Of a stretch of 64,000 bases of DNA, positions 43,991 through 55,351 are shown piece by piece; the first letter of the stretch is position 1; each line of letters starts with the position of its first letter. Below the pieces are notes generated by a model. That model saw nothing but the letters and a program-made list of their open reading frames with translations, was not told the origin of the DNA and did no database searches. Position numbers and translations under genes: made by a program. This DNA is from Aradus depressus (Eukaryota > Arthropoda > Insecta > Hemiptera > Aradidae). The stretch lies in contig OY759215.1 in assembly GCA_963662175.1 (NCBI GenBank), forward strand, positions 55,445,213 through 55,509,212. Direction: 5' to 3'.

Positions 43991-44869
43991 TTGTAAACAT
44001 GGCAATTTCTGAAGTGAACTGTATACGATGGGTGCTAGTTCATTAGAATCTAACTTAACATAAAATGAGACAAACTTTGGTTCGTTTAACATTTCTTAAA
44101 ACACTAATTTATTTACTCACGGATTTGTGGCGTTCTTGAAACTGGATTTAGCCGCATCTGTAAGCTACATAATAAAGGGGAGAAACACGATAAATGGGAG
44201 TAATATATACGTCTGGCCAGGCTTATATTAAATTGAACAGGGTTTGACTGCTCGTTTGTTTATAAGCAAACATTAATAGATTAGTGTAAGTTAACACTTT
44301 ATGAACGTTTCCCACGATGGAAACTACAAACATAAGAGAAGTACTACTTGTACTTTTACACACACTGAGTAGCCAATCACGACAGCTAGGTTGGCACTCA
44401 CTGGTCCTAGACCCACACAAACTCTTGAGCCTAACACATGAGCAGTCTTTGTAAGTTCAACTTAACACGAGAATGACCGGGTTCAACCACACACGTTGAC
44501 GCTGAGGCCGATACTCTACACACACTAAGTTGACTGCTACGGTCGAAATAATGGCATTGGAGCCGAACTCTGTACCTAGTGTCCAGAGGGTGGGGGGAAA
44601 TTTACTTGTATCTCTCCGCTAATGCCTAGCAAAAATAGGCCTAAACAGGGAGTTATTGAGTTCATTTTTTTTTTTTCAGTTGGAAAACGTACTATACAAT
44701 ACAATAGTAAAACTATATAATACTATACAATAGTAAATAGTAAACTACTGTTGCTTAAAGTAAGTAGTAATTAAATAAGGTGAAGTAACAATATGTAAGT
44801 GATATTGTACTGCCTTCGTTATATTAATGAAGATAGAGGTAATCACCAATTACATCGCGATATTTGATA
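43991..44869. other. Non-coding stretch, no feature recognised
   Basis: No gene supported. The segment 44200-44600 is slightly GC-richer but has no motif. Confidence 0.3.
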
Positions 44870-45110
44870 TTCCACCATTAAGACTTTTCCTAGGAAAAAC
44901 GTTTACTCATTTCAAATTTTACAGGCTGTTTGAAACATTGAGAAAAACAACTATTCTTAAAAAAAATATGTGTTGGTTAATCCTATCAAAAAACTGGTGC
45001 CTACCATAAATGTTCCTAATTAAATTTCGAATGGAAAATGTGTTTTTAGATTTGAGATAGGTCCAAAGTTATAATGGCCCAAAGAATGTAAAATAATTGT
45101 GAGATGCAGA
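44870..45110 (-). repeat. Family B fragment, reverse
   Basis: 'atcctatcaaaaaactgg', 'aatgttcctaattaaatttc' and 'gatttgagataggtccaaag' match the distal part of family B as seen near 5500-5560 and 49620. Confidence 0.5.
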
Positions 45111-45394
45111 CAACTGATAATTCTAGATGGCGGATTATACTAGAATAACAAAATAATCTTACACCAACCGGTTTTAAACAGATCACTCTCTCCCCCTCCC
45201 TTCTCTCAAATCCGTTATATATTCATACAGACATTACTGGATATATGAAGGGCGTTCCTTGTTCCATTGTACAGTGTAATTCTGAGAGTGACTTTCTTAT
45301 ACGCAACAATACCAGTATGAAATGAATTTGAGAGGTGGGAGGGAGAGGACAAAAGTGGTTGGCCTTCCAATTATAAATCATATTTTAAAATTCG

Positions 45395-46225
45395 TTGGTA
45401 TGTATTACAATTTATTAATATATAGAAATATTTCCAAATACGTTTATTACAAATTGTTTGGCGCGTCGAGGACACTTAAGCTATTGAAAATTTAATTAGA
45501 TTTTTTTTTGTTAGGAACCAATTTTTCCATAGGACGAATGGTTTATATATACGTAAACAAATGGGTTTTAAAATATTTTTGGACAGTTTTCGGCATAAAT
45601 CTATTTACAACTTCTAAGTTGAGGAACGCGGACATATTATGGAATTTGTAATAAATAAATAAAACAAACTTATTTTTTTAAATATTGTCTATTCCACTAA
45701 AGATATTTATAAAAATAAAACTACCGGTTTCGGCCTCACACCATCGTCAGGTCTAGTTATGAACTCATAATATACTTAGACCTGAGGATGGTGTGAGGCC
45801 GAAACCGGTAGTTTTATTTTTATAAATATCTTTAGTGGAATAGACAATATTTCAAAAAATAAGTTTGTTTTATTTATAAATCTATTTCGCAGAGCTTCAG
45901 AAAAATGAATTACACATAAATATACTTTTTAATATTCTCTAGAACATTGTTTGATGAGATTTTCGAAGCGGTATCTTGTCAAATGTACGCTCGAAAGTAA
46001 TTTGGTCTCAATTATCCTCTGATTTCTCTCAAAATCTAATGAGATCTGAGTTAGCACTAGTCACATTTTCAACTCACATTTCAATGTCTACACTTGTTTA
46101 AGAGTTAGAGCGCTCAAAAAATTACAATCAAACACACAAAAACAAACATATTCGCGAAAATGGTCAAAAAATGTTCAAAAGACCTTGAAATGTAAAATTA
46201 TGTTGAAAACTCGTTTGGGTTAATT
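45395..46225 (+). repeat. Family B repeat interrupted by a fold-back
   Basis: The left part reaches 'ggacagttttcggcataaat' and the right part resumes 'cgcagagcttcagaaaaatg', then 'ctgagttagcactagtcaca', 'tcgcgaaaatggtcaaaaaa' and 'aagaccttgaaatgtaaaat'. The fold-back 45607-45875 sits in between. Confidence 0.6.
45607..45875. mobile_element. Fold-back element with 12-bp target duplication
   Basis: Arms of about 105 bp (45650-45755 and 45776-45882) are close inverted repeats sharing 'aataaaactaccggtttcgg' and its complement. Each arm contains the core CTGAGGA or CTGACGA, 12 nt, then GAAACCGGTA. It is flanked by ATAAATCTATTT at 45595-45606 and 45876-45887, so the right arm overlaps the duplication slightly. 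The architecture parallels the 14.2-kb element, while the arm sequence is a distinct subfamily. Confidence 0.75.
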
Positions 46226-46575
46226 CACAATATTTGACTTAAGGGGCTACCGAATCATCAAGTCGATTTTGCGGAAAATTAGTAAGTGCCATCCTTAAGG
46301 GGTTTTGAATTTAAATATAAAATTTCATGTTGAAATACCTCTGATCACTCTCTTATAGGGCTTTAAAACATATGAATTTCTGTGTCAATACATTCATTCT
46401 ATCGGGAGATATCGTGTTCACAGACAGACAACCTTTTTTTTTTTTTTCATTTCGGAATGAGAAGTTCGAAAAATATGAAATTTCGTTAAAAACACTGCAT
46501 CGAATTTTTGACCGATTACATAACTTCCCATATACTTCGTATATCTGGGAAATTAAATTAAAAAGCCTCATACTG
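46226..46575 (+). repeat. Family A repeat, right half with terminal hairpin
   Basis: 'gaaaattagtaagtgccatc', 'attcattctatcgggagata', 'aaaaatatgaaatttcgtta' and 'tttttgaccgattacataac' lead to the hairpin 'cttcccatatacttcgtata' with 'tctgggaa' (46524-46552). It shows the family's right terminal hairpin most clearly. Confidence 0.7.
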
Positions 46576-47100
46576 TGCATGTTTCGTGGATATGCCAACA
46601 AAATAGAATAGGTTATAATATTTTATTTGCTACAAGATAAGGAGGAGATGAACTAGACTGCTAAAAAAAAAATGAAGTCACCCAACATCCATTCTTCACT
46701 GTCATAGGACCTTATTTTAATTTTGCTCCGAGCTAGTTTTATATCTCCATTTTCTAAATGACCCGTAAGTGCCAGAGCCCCGTTTTTACAAAACAAATGA
46801 TGGGCTTTTATAAATGGTTTTAAGAACCATCAATTATATTATACATTTTAAATAATAATTAAAAAGAGGTGTAATGTTACGCAGCGAGGTTCAAGATTGC
46901 AATACATCGTTGTATGGCCAAGACCCGCCCACCAAAAGATAAATTGCGCCACGTCGATAATGAATTTTTTACGTTTATCGACAGCCCAAACAGCCCTTAA
47001 CTAAATAAATTTTGTGGATGTAGAAAAATTGAACCTAAATTAAAACGAATGAAGACTTAATTTATTTCTTAAACTTCTCTGGGATGTTAAAATGTTGATT
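46576..47100. other. Non-coding stretch, no feature recognised
   Basis: AT-rich; nothing supported. Confidence 0.3.
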
Positions 47101-47106
47101 TTTTCC

Positions 47107-47206
47107 GGCATTTCTTCCAGAGGTGCCTTCGTTTTTCTTTTTTGACAATATTTCGGGACACTTCCGGTGAAAAAATAAAAAATAAGACACCTCTGGAAGA
47201 AATGCC
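47107..47206. repeat. 19-bp perfect inverted repeat with 62-bp loop
   Basis: GGCATTTCTTCCAGAGGTG (47107-47125) and its exact complement CACCTCTGGAAGAAATGCC (47188-47206). A one-armed relative is at 40059. A small fold-back element or TIR remnant is possible. Confidence 0.7.
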
Positions 47207-47627
47207 AATAATCAAATTAAAAACAAATGTGATATAATATATATATATATATATATGTAACTATTTACATATTTCACTCGTTGTGAAGGGGAGTGTTAAG
47301 GCCTCAAAGTATAGTCGTGAAAGAAGAGTTACTGTAAAGAAATATAAATATGAATTTTTATATAATATACATATCTAAAATTCATTTACTTTCTATTACT
47401 TATGTTTTTAAATAATATTATTCTAAGAGACTTAATGTCGGTTAGTGTAAACCATAAGGTATTTCGATATACAAAATAGTATGGTTTATCCAATTACTCT
47501 GTTATTGTCTAGCGGAATACAGAAGTACCAGGATACCCTTAATCTTAATACTTACACTTACATGGTACAACCAAAATATGTACTGAATCTGATTATATGA
47601 GGTTATATATTATAGACTCTGGAAGGA
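47207..47627. other. Non-coding stretch with short (TA)n
   Basis: A (TA)n run lies at about 47237-47258. Nothing else is supported. Confidence 0.4.
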
Positions 47628-47840
47628 CCTTGAGCACGCTGTCCTTCGAACGGGACTTTGTGCGATGGCATCAGAAGACCACTACCCTAATAAACCTGAC
47701 AAACTTTAGGACTCTTACAGTAGAGTCAGGCTCATGTCCAGTAGAGTGTCGAAGGAGTTCTTATGTGGTAATAGGCGATATGACTTCTGGTACAACTCGT
47801 CCTTTGACATTCTCGCATCAGCCGAGAACAACTATTAAAA
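47628..47840 (+). repeat. SINE1 fragment, decayed
   Basis: 'gagcacgctgtccttcgaac', 'ggactcttacagtagagtca' and 'ggtaataggcgatatgactt' follow SINE1 order. Head and tail are missing. Confidence 0.7.
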
Positions 47841-48329
47841 CATTCCCATCTAAACTTGATTGTCCAAGGTAGTGGTTCACCTTAGGGCCGCTAGGTGGTA
47901 CTATCACCGCTCCACTGTCCCCAAACCTTATTAGGTCCAGGTTTCATGGTCGTGATTCCATGGAAGGGGGCTGCTGGGATCAGATGACCCCTGTTCCTAC
48001 CCATAATCGGCTCCCACTCTCACTCAGTTCAACAGTTCTAGAGTTAAAGAGTAGGAAGGAAGGCTATGGAGGACGTATCTCCCAGATATAGTGAGCTCCT
48101 ATCTGGGTGGTGAAGTAGTAGCCAACAGAGTTAACATCCCTCAGGAGTCACTCAAGAGCACCCAACCAGAGACAAGGCGTGAAGAGGGAGGAGGCTGACA
48201 TTCGCCACAATCTGCGTGGATGTTGTAGAAATTCATGGAAAACTCATGGCACATTCAACAGAAACAACCCAACTATTAATAATATTAGCCCCAATGTTTC
48301 TACGTGCTTTTACTCGATTTGAATAAAAT
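47841..48329. other. Non-coding stretch, GC-richer than surroundings
   Basis: Bases 47870-48240 are nearer 50% GC ('cctaccgc', 'ggaagggggctgctgggatc'), unlike the neighbours, but no ORF or repeat partner is recognised. It may be the remains of a transposon coding region. Confidence 0.3.
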
Positions 48330-48745
48330 TTTGAAACGCTGTTCGAATTCATTCTTTCGTGTAATTGAAGCAAAACGGGTTTCATTCAATACAGCAGTTT
48401 CCGGGATGTATCTCGCAAACCGAGCACCTTCGAATTAATGTATTTCATAAAAAAACTTTTTACAACCTATATTTGAAGAGATTTTTGATAAGCCCATAAA
48501 TATAAGCCTTATCTTTTAAAATGTACACTTAGGCCCCGAAGAAAAGTGGTCTCAATTTTCGTGCCATTACTAAGATAGCACATTTGACTTCTTCGTTTCA
48601 AATTTCAAGTTGATTGCTACAATCGTTTTATGATTTAGGGCGCTTACTATTTTCCAATCACATACATCTGACACACATACATCATCGCTTAATGTGACAC
48701 ACGATTACAATACTTCCATATGCTAAATGTATAAGAAAGTAAAAA
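48330..48745 (+). repeat. Family B repeat, forward
   Basis: 'gggatgtatctcgcaaaccg', 'taagcccataaatataagcc', 'aatttcaagttgattgctac' and the end 'cacgattacaatacttccat'. The 'cataaatataag' word is uninterrupted here, which defines the empty site for family C. Confidence 0.7.
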
Positions 48746-49189
48746 ATATATTTTACAACAAATTAAATACACTTAACCAATGTTTACTGTTTTCCTTATT
48801 TTTTTTTTTTAAACAAATGTCTGTAGACCACAAATATACAAAAAAGATAAAACTGCCAGATTCAGAGCATCATAACTTTTTTCATAGCCATGTTATCAGT
48901 GAAGCGGCGGCTTGCTATCAGTCCCCGGTTCCTCCCGGCCTGTTTTGCAAGAGACGAGACCTCGGTTATATGTGCGTTCTGGCGTCGGGATCCCTCACAG
49001 ATAAGCCCTCCCTCCCTTCCAACACAACACAAAACCCAACCAGCCCATAACAGTTTACGGGTTTACTTATGACTCCAGGCCCCGTCTGGAACCGCACAGA
49101 AATCTCCACCATGGGATATTTCATTGCGGGGTGACTTTCCAAAAACAGTTCCCATCGATAAATTCATTTGATAGCTTTTCCTATTTATT
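48746..49189. other. Non-coding stretch with GC-rich patch
   Basis: Bases 48890-49130 are GC-rich ('cggttcctcccggcctg', 'ggcgtcgggatccctcac') compared with neighbours. No motif was recognised. Confidence 0.3.
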
Positions 49190-49335
49190 ATTTTATTTCC
49201 CCAGCTCAGAAATTCTATAATCAGTTTTCACCGGAATTTCATGTTTTCCGACCCCCCGATTCCAAAAATGAAAAAAAAAAGTCTTCTTATTCTGAAGTTT
49301 GTATAGCTCCCTCCTCCCCCTTCCACCCTCTATAA
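49190..49335 (-). repeat. Family A repeat, terminal part
   Basis: 'ttatttccccagctcagaaa', 'cagttttcaccggaatttca' and 'tgttttccgaccccccgatt' are the reverse of the right end of family A. The hairpin segment itself is deleted here. Confidence 0.65.
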
Positions 49336-49399
49336 TTAATCACAAATTGGTGTTGGTAAATAAAAGTAACGTGTTGGAGCCAGCGTTTTTTTTTTTTTA

Positions 49400-50030
49400 A
49401 TTGGTACAGCGTAATTCTGAGAGTGACTTACACATATACGCAGAATAAAATGAATTGTTATGACCACATCACATATATATTTTAATACTTTTTTAATAAA
49501 AATAAAAATATTTTCTAAAAATTCGTTGCTATGCGTTAAAACTTGAACATTACATACCATTGGACACTAATCCCTCTAAGAAAATTGTATGTACTTTCTT
49601 TGGGGGCTCTAACGTTGGTCGTATTGATTCTATCTCCAATCTGAGGGAATATTGATGATTGAACATTTAATAAGGAACATTTTTTGTGAGCACTAATGTT
49701 TCGATAGGACTAACTGTTTTCGTATAAATCGAGAAAAAGTCTAAAAAAATATGGGTTTCAAATTTTTTTTTAAATTTTTGGTCACCAACTCGTAAAAATC
49801 GTATATACAATGTACCTTTGAGTTTTCTCTACAAGTTTTATTTGAAGAGAATTTTTATCAGGTTATTATATACAAAAAGTGACATCAATTTTCTGAATTC
49901 TGTCAAAATCTAAATCAGATCTAAATTATAACATGTATGCTCATTTCAAATTGTACTACAATATAATGTATTCTTCAACAAAAGAATTACAGTCGAAAAT
50001 ACTTGACCTTGAACAGAGCAATAACGCGAT
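49400..50030 (+). repeat. Family B repeat, forward
   Basis: 'gtgtaattctgagagtgact'-type start (also at 45280), 'gattctatctccaatctgag', 'gttttcgtataaatcgagaa' and 'aacatgtatgctcatttcaa'. The right end is degraded. Confidence 0.6.
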
Positions 50031-50387
50031 AGATCAACTTATCACGAATTTCTATCAGACTGCGCTAAGTGAAGAGCTCCTAAAGCTTTGCAAGTCTCTG
50101 GTCTAATGTATATGTTTGTAAACACTTAACGTCATCTGCTGAAAGTGCTTTGTTGCTCCCCTTGTCGGCGCCGCTACAACAAAAAACATGATTGAATTGG
50201 TGGTGTTCCCGCTGACTGGATGTCAGTCCACTTGAGGGGGCGTCATGAATAGCGGCAATAATGAAGGATTCATCCCTCCCCATCTGTTGTCATGGCCACT
50301 ATCTTATAGACTTGCTCCTCACTCAGCAAACATTCAGTAAAAATATTTAATAACTTACTAGCAACGTTTGCGTAATCATTCTTTAGT
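50031..50387. other. Non-coding stretch, no feature recognised
   Basis: Nothing supported. Confidence 0.3.
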
Positions 50388-50495
50388 TAGTTATAAGCGA
50401 TTCATGCCCGGGTTTTAACCATGAGGTCCTTCATTTGCCTACCCAGGGCATATCCACCAAGGGCAGGGGTCTTTATCCTGACATTTGTGAGATTG
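50388..50495 (-). repeat. SINE1 fragment
   Basis: 'gttagttataagcgattcat', 'gcccgggttttaaccatgag' and 'gcaggggtctttatcctgac' match the tail third of SINE1. Confidence 0.65.
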
Positions 50496-50689
50496 TTCTA
50501 TAAAAATCTATAAAACCGGGTTGGTAAGAGAAAGTCTGGTATATTTATTTTCTTCTGTTTTAAACCTTTTTAATAAAAAAAAAAACCGACAATAATAAAA
50601 ATATATTTTCAAATTCAGTGCTATTCGTTAACATTTAAATATTACTTTGAAAATGTTCCTGCAGAAATGTTTTGTACATTCTTAAGGGT

Positions 50690-51430
50690 GCGATAGATTT
50701 GGTCGAATTGGCTCTATCTCAAATCTGAGGGAATTTTTGTAAATATGTACCAATTTTTTGATAGGATTACATTTTTTCTCTAATATCAAGTATATGTCTA
50801 CAAAAATTATTTTCGGCATGCATCTCGCATTCGAAAAATCGTATTTCATATAGAATGTTGCTATCAGTTTTCTACTTTTATTTGAAAGATTTTTGATTAG
50901 TTATAAAAATAAGCGCTATCTTGTAAAATTTACTTAGGGTCCGAAGTAAATTGGTCTTAATTTTCGGCTGATTTCAACCAAAATCGGAATTAAGTTAACA
51001 CATGTGATATCCTCATCTCAAATTTCAAGTTCATTGCTACAATCGTTTCTCAATTAGAGAGCTCACAAAGTTCCAATAGCTGGTTCGAAACCCGGCCGAC
51101 GTTTTTCATCTGGGAGATAAAACCCTTGAGCACGCCGTCCTTTGGATGGGACGTTCAATGATGGTCTTGAGCCTGTGCGATGTCAGGCACCCGTAAAGAC
51201 TATCTAGGTAACTAATTCTGGATAGGCAATTTAAGACTCTCACAGTATAGCTAACATGGAAGGGATAAGATCATTGGATGCTAAGGTCCCTAGGTATACA
51301 CATCAGCCTTCCCAATATATCTATGTTCCAATCACATATACGGACATCATCGCGAAACTGGTCAAAACGCATTCAAGGGACCTTCAAATGTAAACTCGAT
51401 CTCGGATTTTCACACGATTATACCTTCTTA
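50690..51430 (+). repeat. Family B repeat, forward, interrupted by SINE1
   Basis: 'gctctatctcaaatctgagg', 'ggcatgcatctcgcattcga', 'agttaacacatgtgatatcc' and 'tttctcaattagagagctca' lie before 51077. 'tcgcgaaactggtcaaaacg' and 'tcggattttcacacgattat' follow after 51333. Confidence 0.7.
51078..51324 (+). mobile_element. SINE1 fragment joined to a LINE-like 3' tail
   Basis: Starts at box B ('ggttcgaaacccggccgacg') and runs through the SINE1 body to 'ctcacagtatagct'. From about 51282 it carries 'aaggtccctaggtatacaca' and 'tcagccttcccaatatat', resembling the 3' UTR of the RNase H LINE at 25345-25402 (complement). It is flanked by GTTCCAAT at 51070-51077 and 51325-51332. The duplication encloses both parts, so they seem to have inserted as one unit. 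Confidence 0.65.
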
Positions 51431-52948
51431 TAATAGAAAAAATTCCAAGGGAAACACTAAGTAATAGAGTAGAATTGCGGACGTAGCCTCCCGTGAGTTG
51501 TGCTCCTTGGATTGGTTGGCACACGACTTGATAGATTGATCCCCAATCGGCAAGTTTGGCAGACCCTCTCAAACCAGTACAATCTGAACCCATTGTCAGA
51601 GCTTCTCTGATTGATTTCCGTACAATCCCACCCCCCAGCTGCTTCAAGGCCTCTCTGTACCACAGATTACAGGGTTAATAAATTTGTTCCTAATCAGTTG
51701 TTGGCTCCCGTTTTTCGTTGGCCTTCTTGCGATAAGAAGGACCACTTGGTGTACGTGCTCAACATGCAGAGCACCTCATAGTCCGACCCGCCTCAACTCA
51801 CCCTCATCCTAAATTAAATTTAGCCCATTTATTACAGGTGTTACATTTACCTTTAACTCCAATGGCTTCATCCATTCTGCAAAACACATTAGCCTAAATT
51901 GGTTATAAATGCCCACGTGAATTTAAGTTTTTTTCCTCGCTATCTTTTATTACCTCCCCAGTTATTTTGTGACAGTACGGAATGTGAGGCTTAGGAAAAC
52001 GAACGAGAATCGGCTCCGGACTGAGTTGTGATTCCTGGTTATATATAAAAGACACGCCAAAAGCCTTCAGATGAGTGAGAAAAAATAAATGAATAAAACA
52101 TAAAAAAGTAATACTTTTTGTTTGGAATCGTGGTTATAGAGGTACGCCTCACTCCACTTCCATCGAAGATATTCTTAGAATTGTAACGATTTTTTTGGAG
52201 AATCAGCAATATAATACGTACATGCTCCAACTACATACTGAGTTACGGCTATGATCATGCGAGATATAACGTTGAGTTATATTCAGATTGAAACTGAGGG
52301 CAGGAAATAAAAATCATGAAAAATACCAGGCTGATGATTAACGTTAAAGGATGAAGAGCGAGGGATGTGGGGAGGAGGATGGATGAATTTTCTCCCGCGG
52401 TTGGCAATAAGGAGCATGTCCTGTGGAGATATCGCCTTTAATATATTAGTGTCATCTCCTTCAGGGTTAGCTGGCTGATTCAATATCCCCCTACTTGCCT
52501 ACCTGCCTGCTCTTTAACAGAATATCGAAACCTTGGGAAAACCACAGGAAAAACATTTTTTTACATTCCGCTTTAATGTTTCAATAGCGAAAAAAAAATA
52601 GAAACATCGTTTATGTTGAACATGGGGAAGATGGTCAAGCAACAAAGTGATATGGTCGTGCAACTTCGTTATTTGCGATCATATTGATCAAATATCGCCT
52701 AGTTAGTGGGCTAGACGATTAAGGCAATCAGATCGCTGGATGATATTCTGTCTATCAAGATGTGTTTTGTTTGCTGGTCAAAACAATGAAAGCACCTCCC
52801 ATGTGATCTGATCGCATTGCCCGCAGATTGCCCAGTGAATGGGTCCTCTAAAACCTGTCTGTTACTCTGCTGCTGCTTTAGACCTCTTTTAAATGGTACA
52901 CTATTACTTTTTTTTCTATGTTGTGTATTCCCTGCCTTCAAGTAGTTT
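51431..52948. other. Non-coding stretch, no feature recognised
   Basis: No gene supported on either strand. Several short frames (51384-51663, 52283-52483, 52711-52941) have no motif or splice partner. Confidence 0.35.
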
Positions 52949-52950
52949 TA

Positions 52951-53828
52951 GTCGAGTGCAATTAGGTTTATACCTCGGAACCCAGCTATAATGAATGGAT
53001 TTTTATTTTCCCGGTTTTTTTGAATTTCTTACACTAAAAAGTAAAAAGTTTACCTGAAACTTTCCGCTAATGATTTTTTTTTTTTTTTTTAAGGATACTC
53101 CCATGAAAATGACGTTACTTCTAGTATAGTATATTCCTTTTACAGCTATATTCATTTTTTCTCTCCAAAATTATTTAATTTATATATAAAGTAAACAAAG
53201 GGACAACAAACGTCCTTGAAAAGTAGGCATTGCAGGTATAGAAAAGGGAGTAGGGTGGGGAAGCAGGGATAGTGGAGGACACGAGTGACACTGCTCCGAA
53301 AACAGTTTAGTATCGTGCCTGTGCCCACATGAAATGTTATTTTGAATATTTTTCGCAGTATTTGTTTAAATTCTCGATTTTATTCGCCGACAGAAACGTA
53401 TGTATCGTGTGTTGCTACTGTGATAATATTATATTGTAGTAAAAAAATTTCATTTGTAGAAAAAATAATTATGGGAACAATGTTTTTGTCGTTTTTGACG
53501 GATACGTTTCTTTAAATTATTTCGCTTTTTGGAGCTTCTGCAGCCTCCAAATTAATTTTAAAGAGTTTCATTTCTACACAAACTCTTAAACAACCTCGAA
53601 AACTATAATAATTATTATTTTCTTAAAAGAATTTCGATAATTGTATTTTTCGTTGATTTCTAAAACTTTTTTTTTTTAATTCACGGATTTTTGAAATTGC
53701 GGTAATTTTCAATTGATAAACTTTTTAGTTTATGGCATTAGAAATCCCCCCCCAAAAAATTCGTTCAAATCCATTCATTATAACTGGGTTCCGTCATTTT
53801 TCATTTATAATGACTAATTGCACTGGAC
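52951..53828. mobile_element. Pogo/mariner-like non-autonomous DNA transposon
   Basis: The left end GTCGAGTGCAATTAG and the complement of the right end, GTCCAGTGCAATTAG, match. About 12-18 bases further in, GGAACCCAGCTATAATGAAT pairs with GGAACCCAGTTATAATGAAT. TA flanks both ends (52949-52950, 53829-53830), the Tc1/mariner/pogo target. Long bipartite TIRs and 878 bp without a transposase ORF mark a MITE. Confidence 0.7.
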
Positions 53829-53927
53829 TATTTACGTAGAACTTGAATGTCACGCCTCAGCAATGATAACTCCGGGTCTTCAGAAGGAAATTACAATTGA
53901 GAATTTCAAATCTTCCATTGACCGTCC

Positions 53928-54183
53928 TCTTTCGTCACTCTGGTGGACATGAGCCTACTTTAGGAGTCCTATATTTTGTCTACACAGCATTAGTTACTTT
54001 GGATAGGAGAGTTTACGAGTACCTGACATAGACTCGGTATAGATTAACGTCCCATCCAAAGGACGACGTGCTCAACGTTTTTCCACCTCACAAATAAAAA
54101 CCTAAGGGCCTCGGCTGGGTTTCGAACCCGCGATCTTGAGCTCAATAGGCTAGCACGCTACCTCTGAGCTACCAGCGTTCTCA
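53928..54183 (-). repeat. SINE1 copy
   Basis: 'ctctttcgtcactctggtgg', 'cgtcccatccaaaggacgac', 'gggtttcgaacccgcgatct' (box B) and 'acctctgagctaccagcgtt' (box A side). The tail third is missing. Confidence 0.88.
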
Positions 54184-54460
54184 ATCTGCGCTTGTAGCTT
54201 CTCATTTTTATGTTCTTCTTTTCAATTAGAGGTTTCACTAACGAATGATACTGAAAAACGTCATCCGAGTGAAAGTTTATTTATTTGCATGCATATAGAG
54301 CGAGTGAATGGCGTAATCCTTTGATCTATTTGTCAGCGTTCGGTTAGGCACCAGACACGAGGGTGGTAAGCTAGTTTAATTTCATTTTGTTACTCTGTAC
54401 CCTGCTGCTTTAATGGTTTTGCTAGTTACTTCTCTATATTTATATTTTATATGTATTCAT
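54184..54460. other. Non-coding stretch, no feature recognised
   Basis: Nothing supported. Confidence 0.3.
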
Positions 54461-54560
54461 AGATGTGCCCCTGATGATGACAGAGTAGCGTTGGAAACAG
54501 GTCCGGAAAGAAATTTTGTCCCACAACATCTTACTATCTCATTCGAAAATAAATATTCCT
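54461..54560 (+). repeat. Penelope-like or hammerhead-like motif element
   Basis: CTGATGA at 54471, 16 nt, then GAAACAGGTC. It ends with 'gtcccacaacatcttactat' near 54520-54540, which is the complement of sequence just outside the left arm at 14185. It is the same family as the 14.2-kb fold-back. Confidence 0.6.
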
Positions 54561-55350
54561 ATATTGACAAAAAACATTTCTTTTATTTACCACATTTTTT
54601 ATTCTGATGTTTCTTGCATTTGAAACTTTGAAACTGTTTGAAAGATGCTGATTGACATTAGAGGAATGGAAACACTAAAAAAGATATTACAAAAAAAAAT
54701 CTAGTTTTAAAAAAAAAAACTAAGAATAAATCAAAAGAAAAACTTTAAATAGAGACAGAAACAGTTGGAAAAGTTCAGAGTTTGGAAAAGTTGAGAACTG
54801 GTTCAGGATTAAAACTTCATTTGAATAGCAGTCCATGTTGGTAACAAATGGCTTATCTGAACAGTACAAAAGTAACTGGGAAAAAAACTTGGGTTTTTTT
54901 TTGTTCAGTGCGTAAAATTCAAGTTAGGCAGTAGAACGTTTCATACATGGAACATTACAGTTTTCGAGGATTCCAATTTTTTTAGATAAAAAGAGGGTTA
55001 AATTTAATACAAAAGAATTAATAATTGTTGGGCAGAAGTGTTCATATGAAAAAACAAATTTCTAATAACAATTGAAAAATGACTCCATGATTTAAGATTT
55101 GCAAAAGAAAATGTGATGCGGTCATAACAGTACTTTTTTATTATTATTGTTTTATGCTTTAGCTTTACGCCATTAGCCACCGATCTGTAATAATTACTCG
55201 ATATTCAGTAACATTATCAAAACTTAATTCCAGTACAACTAATTATGTTCAAACAGCTTCAAGTGTAACCGAGGAATTTGTCAAAATATCTCTAGATAAG
55301 TGGAAAAGAGCTTCCCTAGAAAATCTTATAGTGAGCATTGAGTGTCATCT
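54561..55350. other. Non-coding stretch, no feature recognised
   Basis: AT-rich; nothing supported. Confidence 0.3.
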
Positions 55351-55351
55351 C

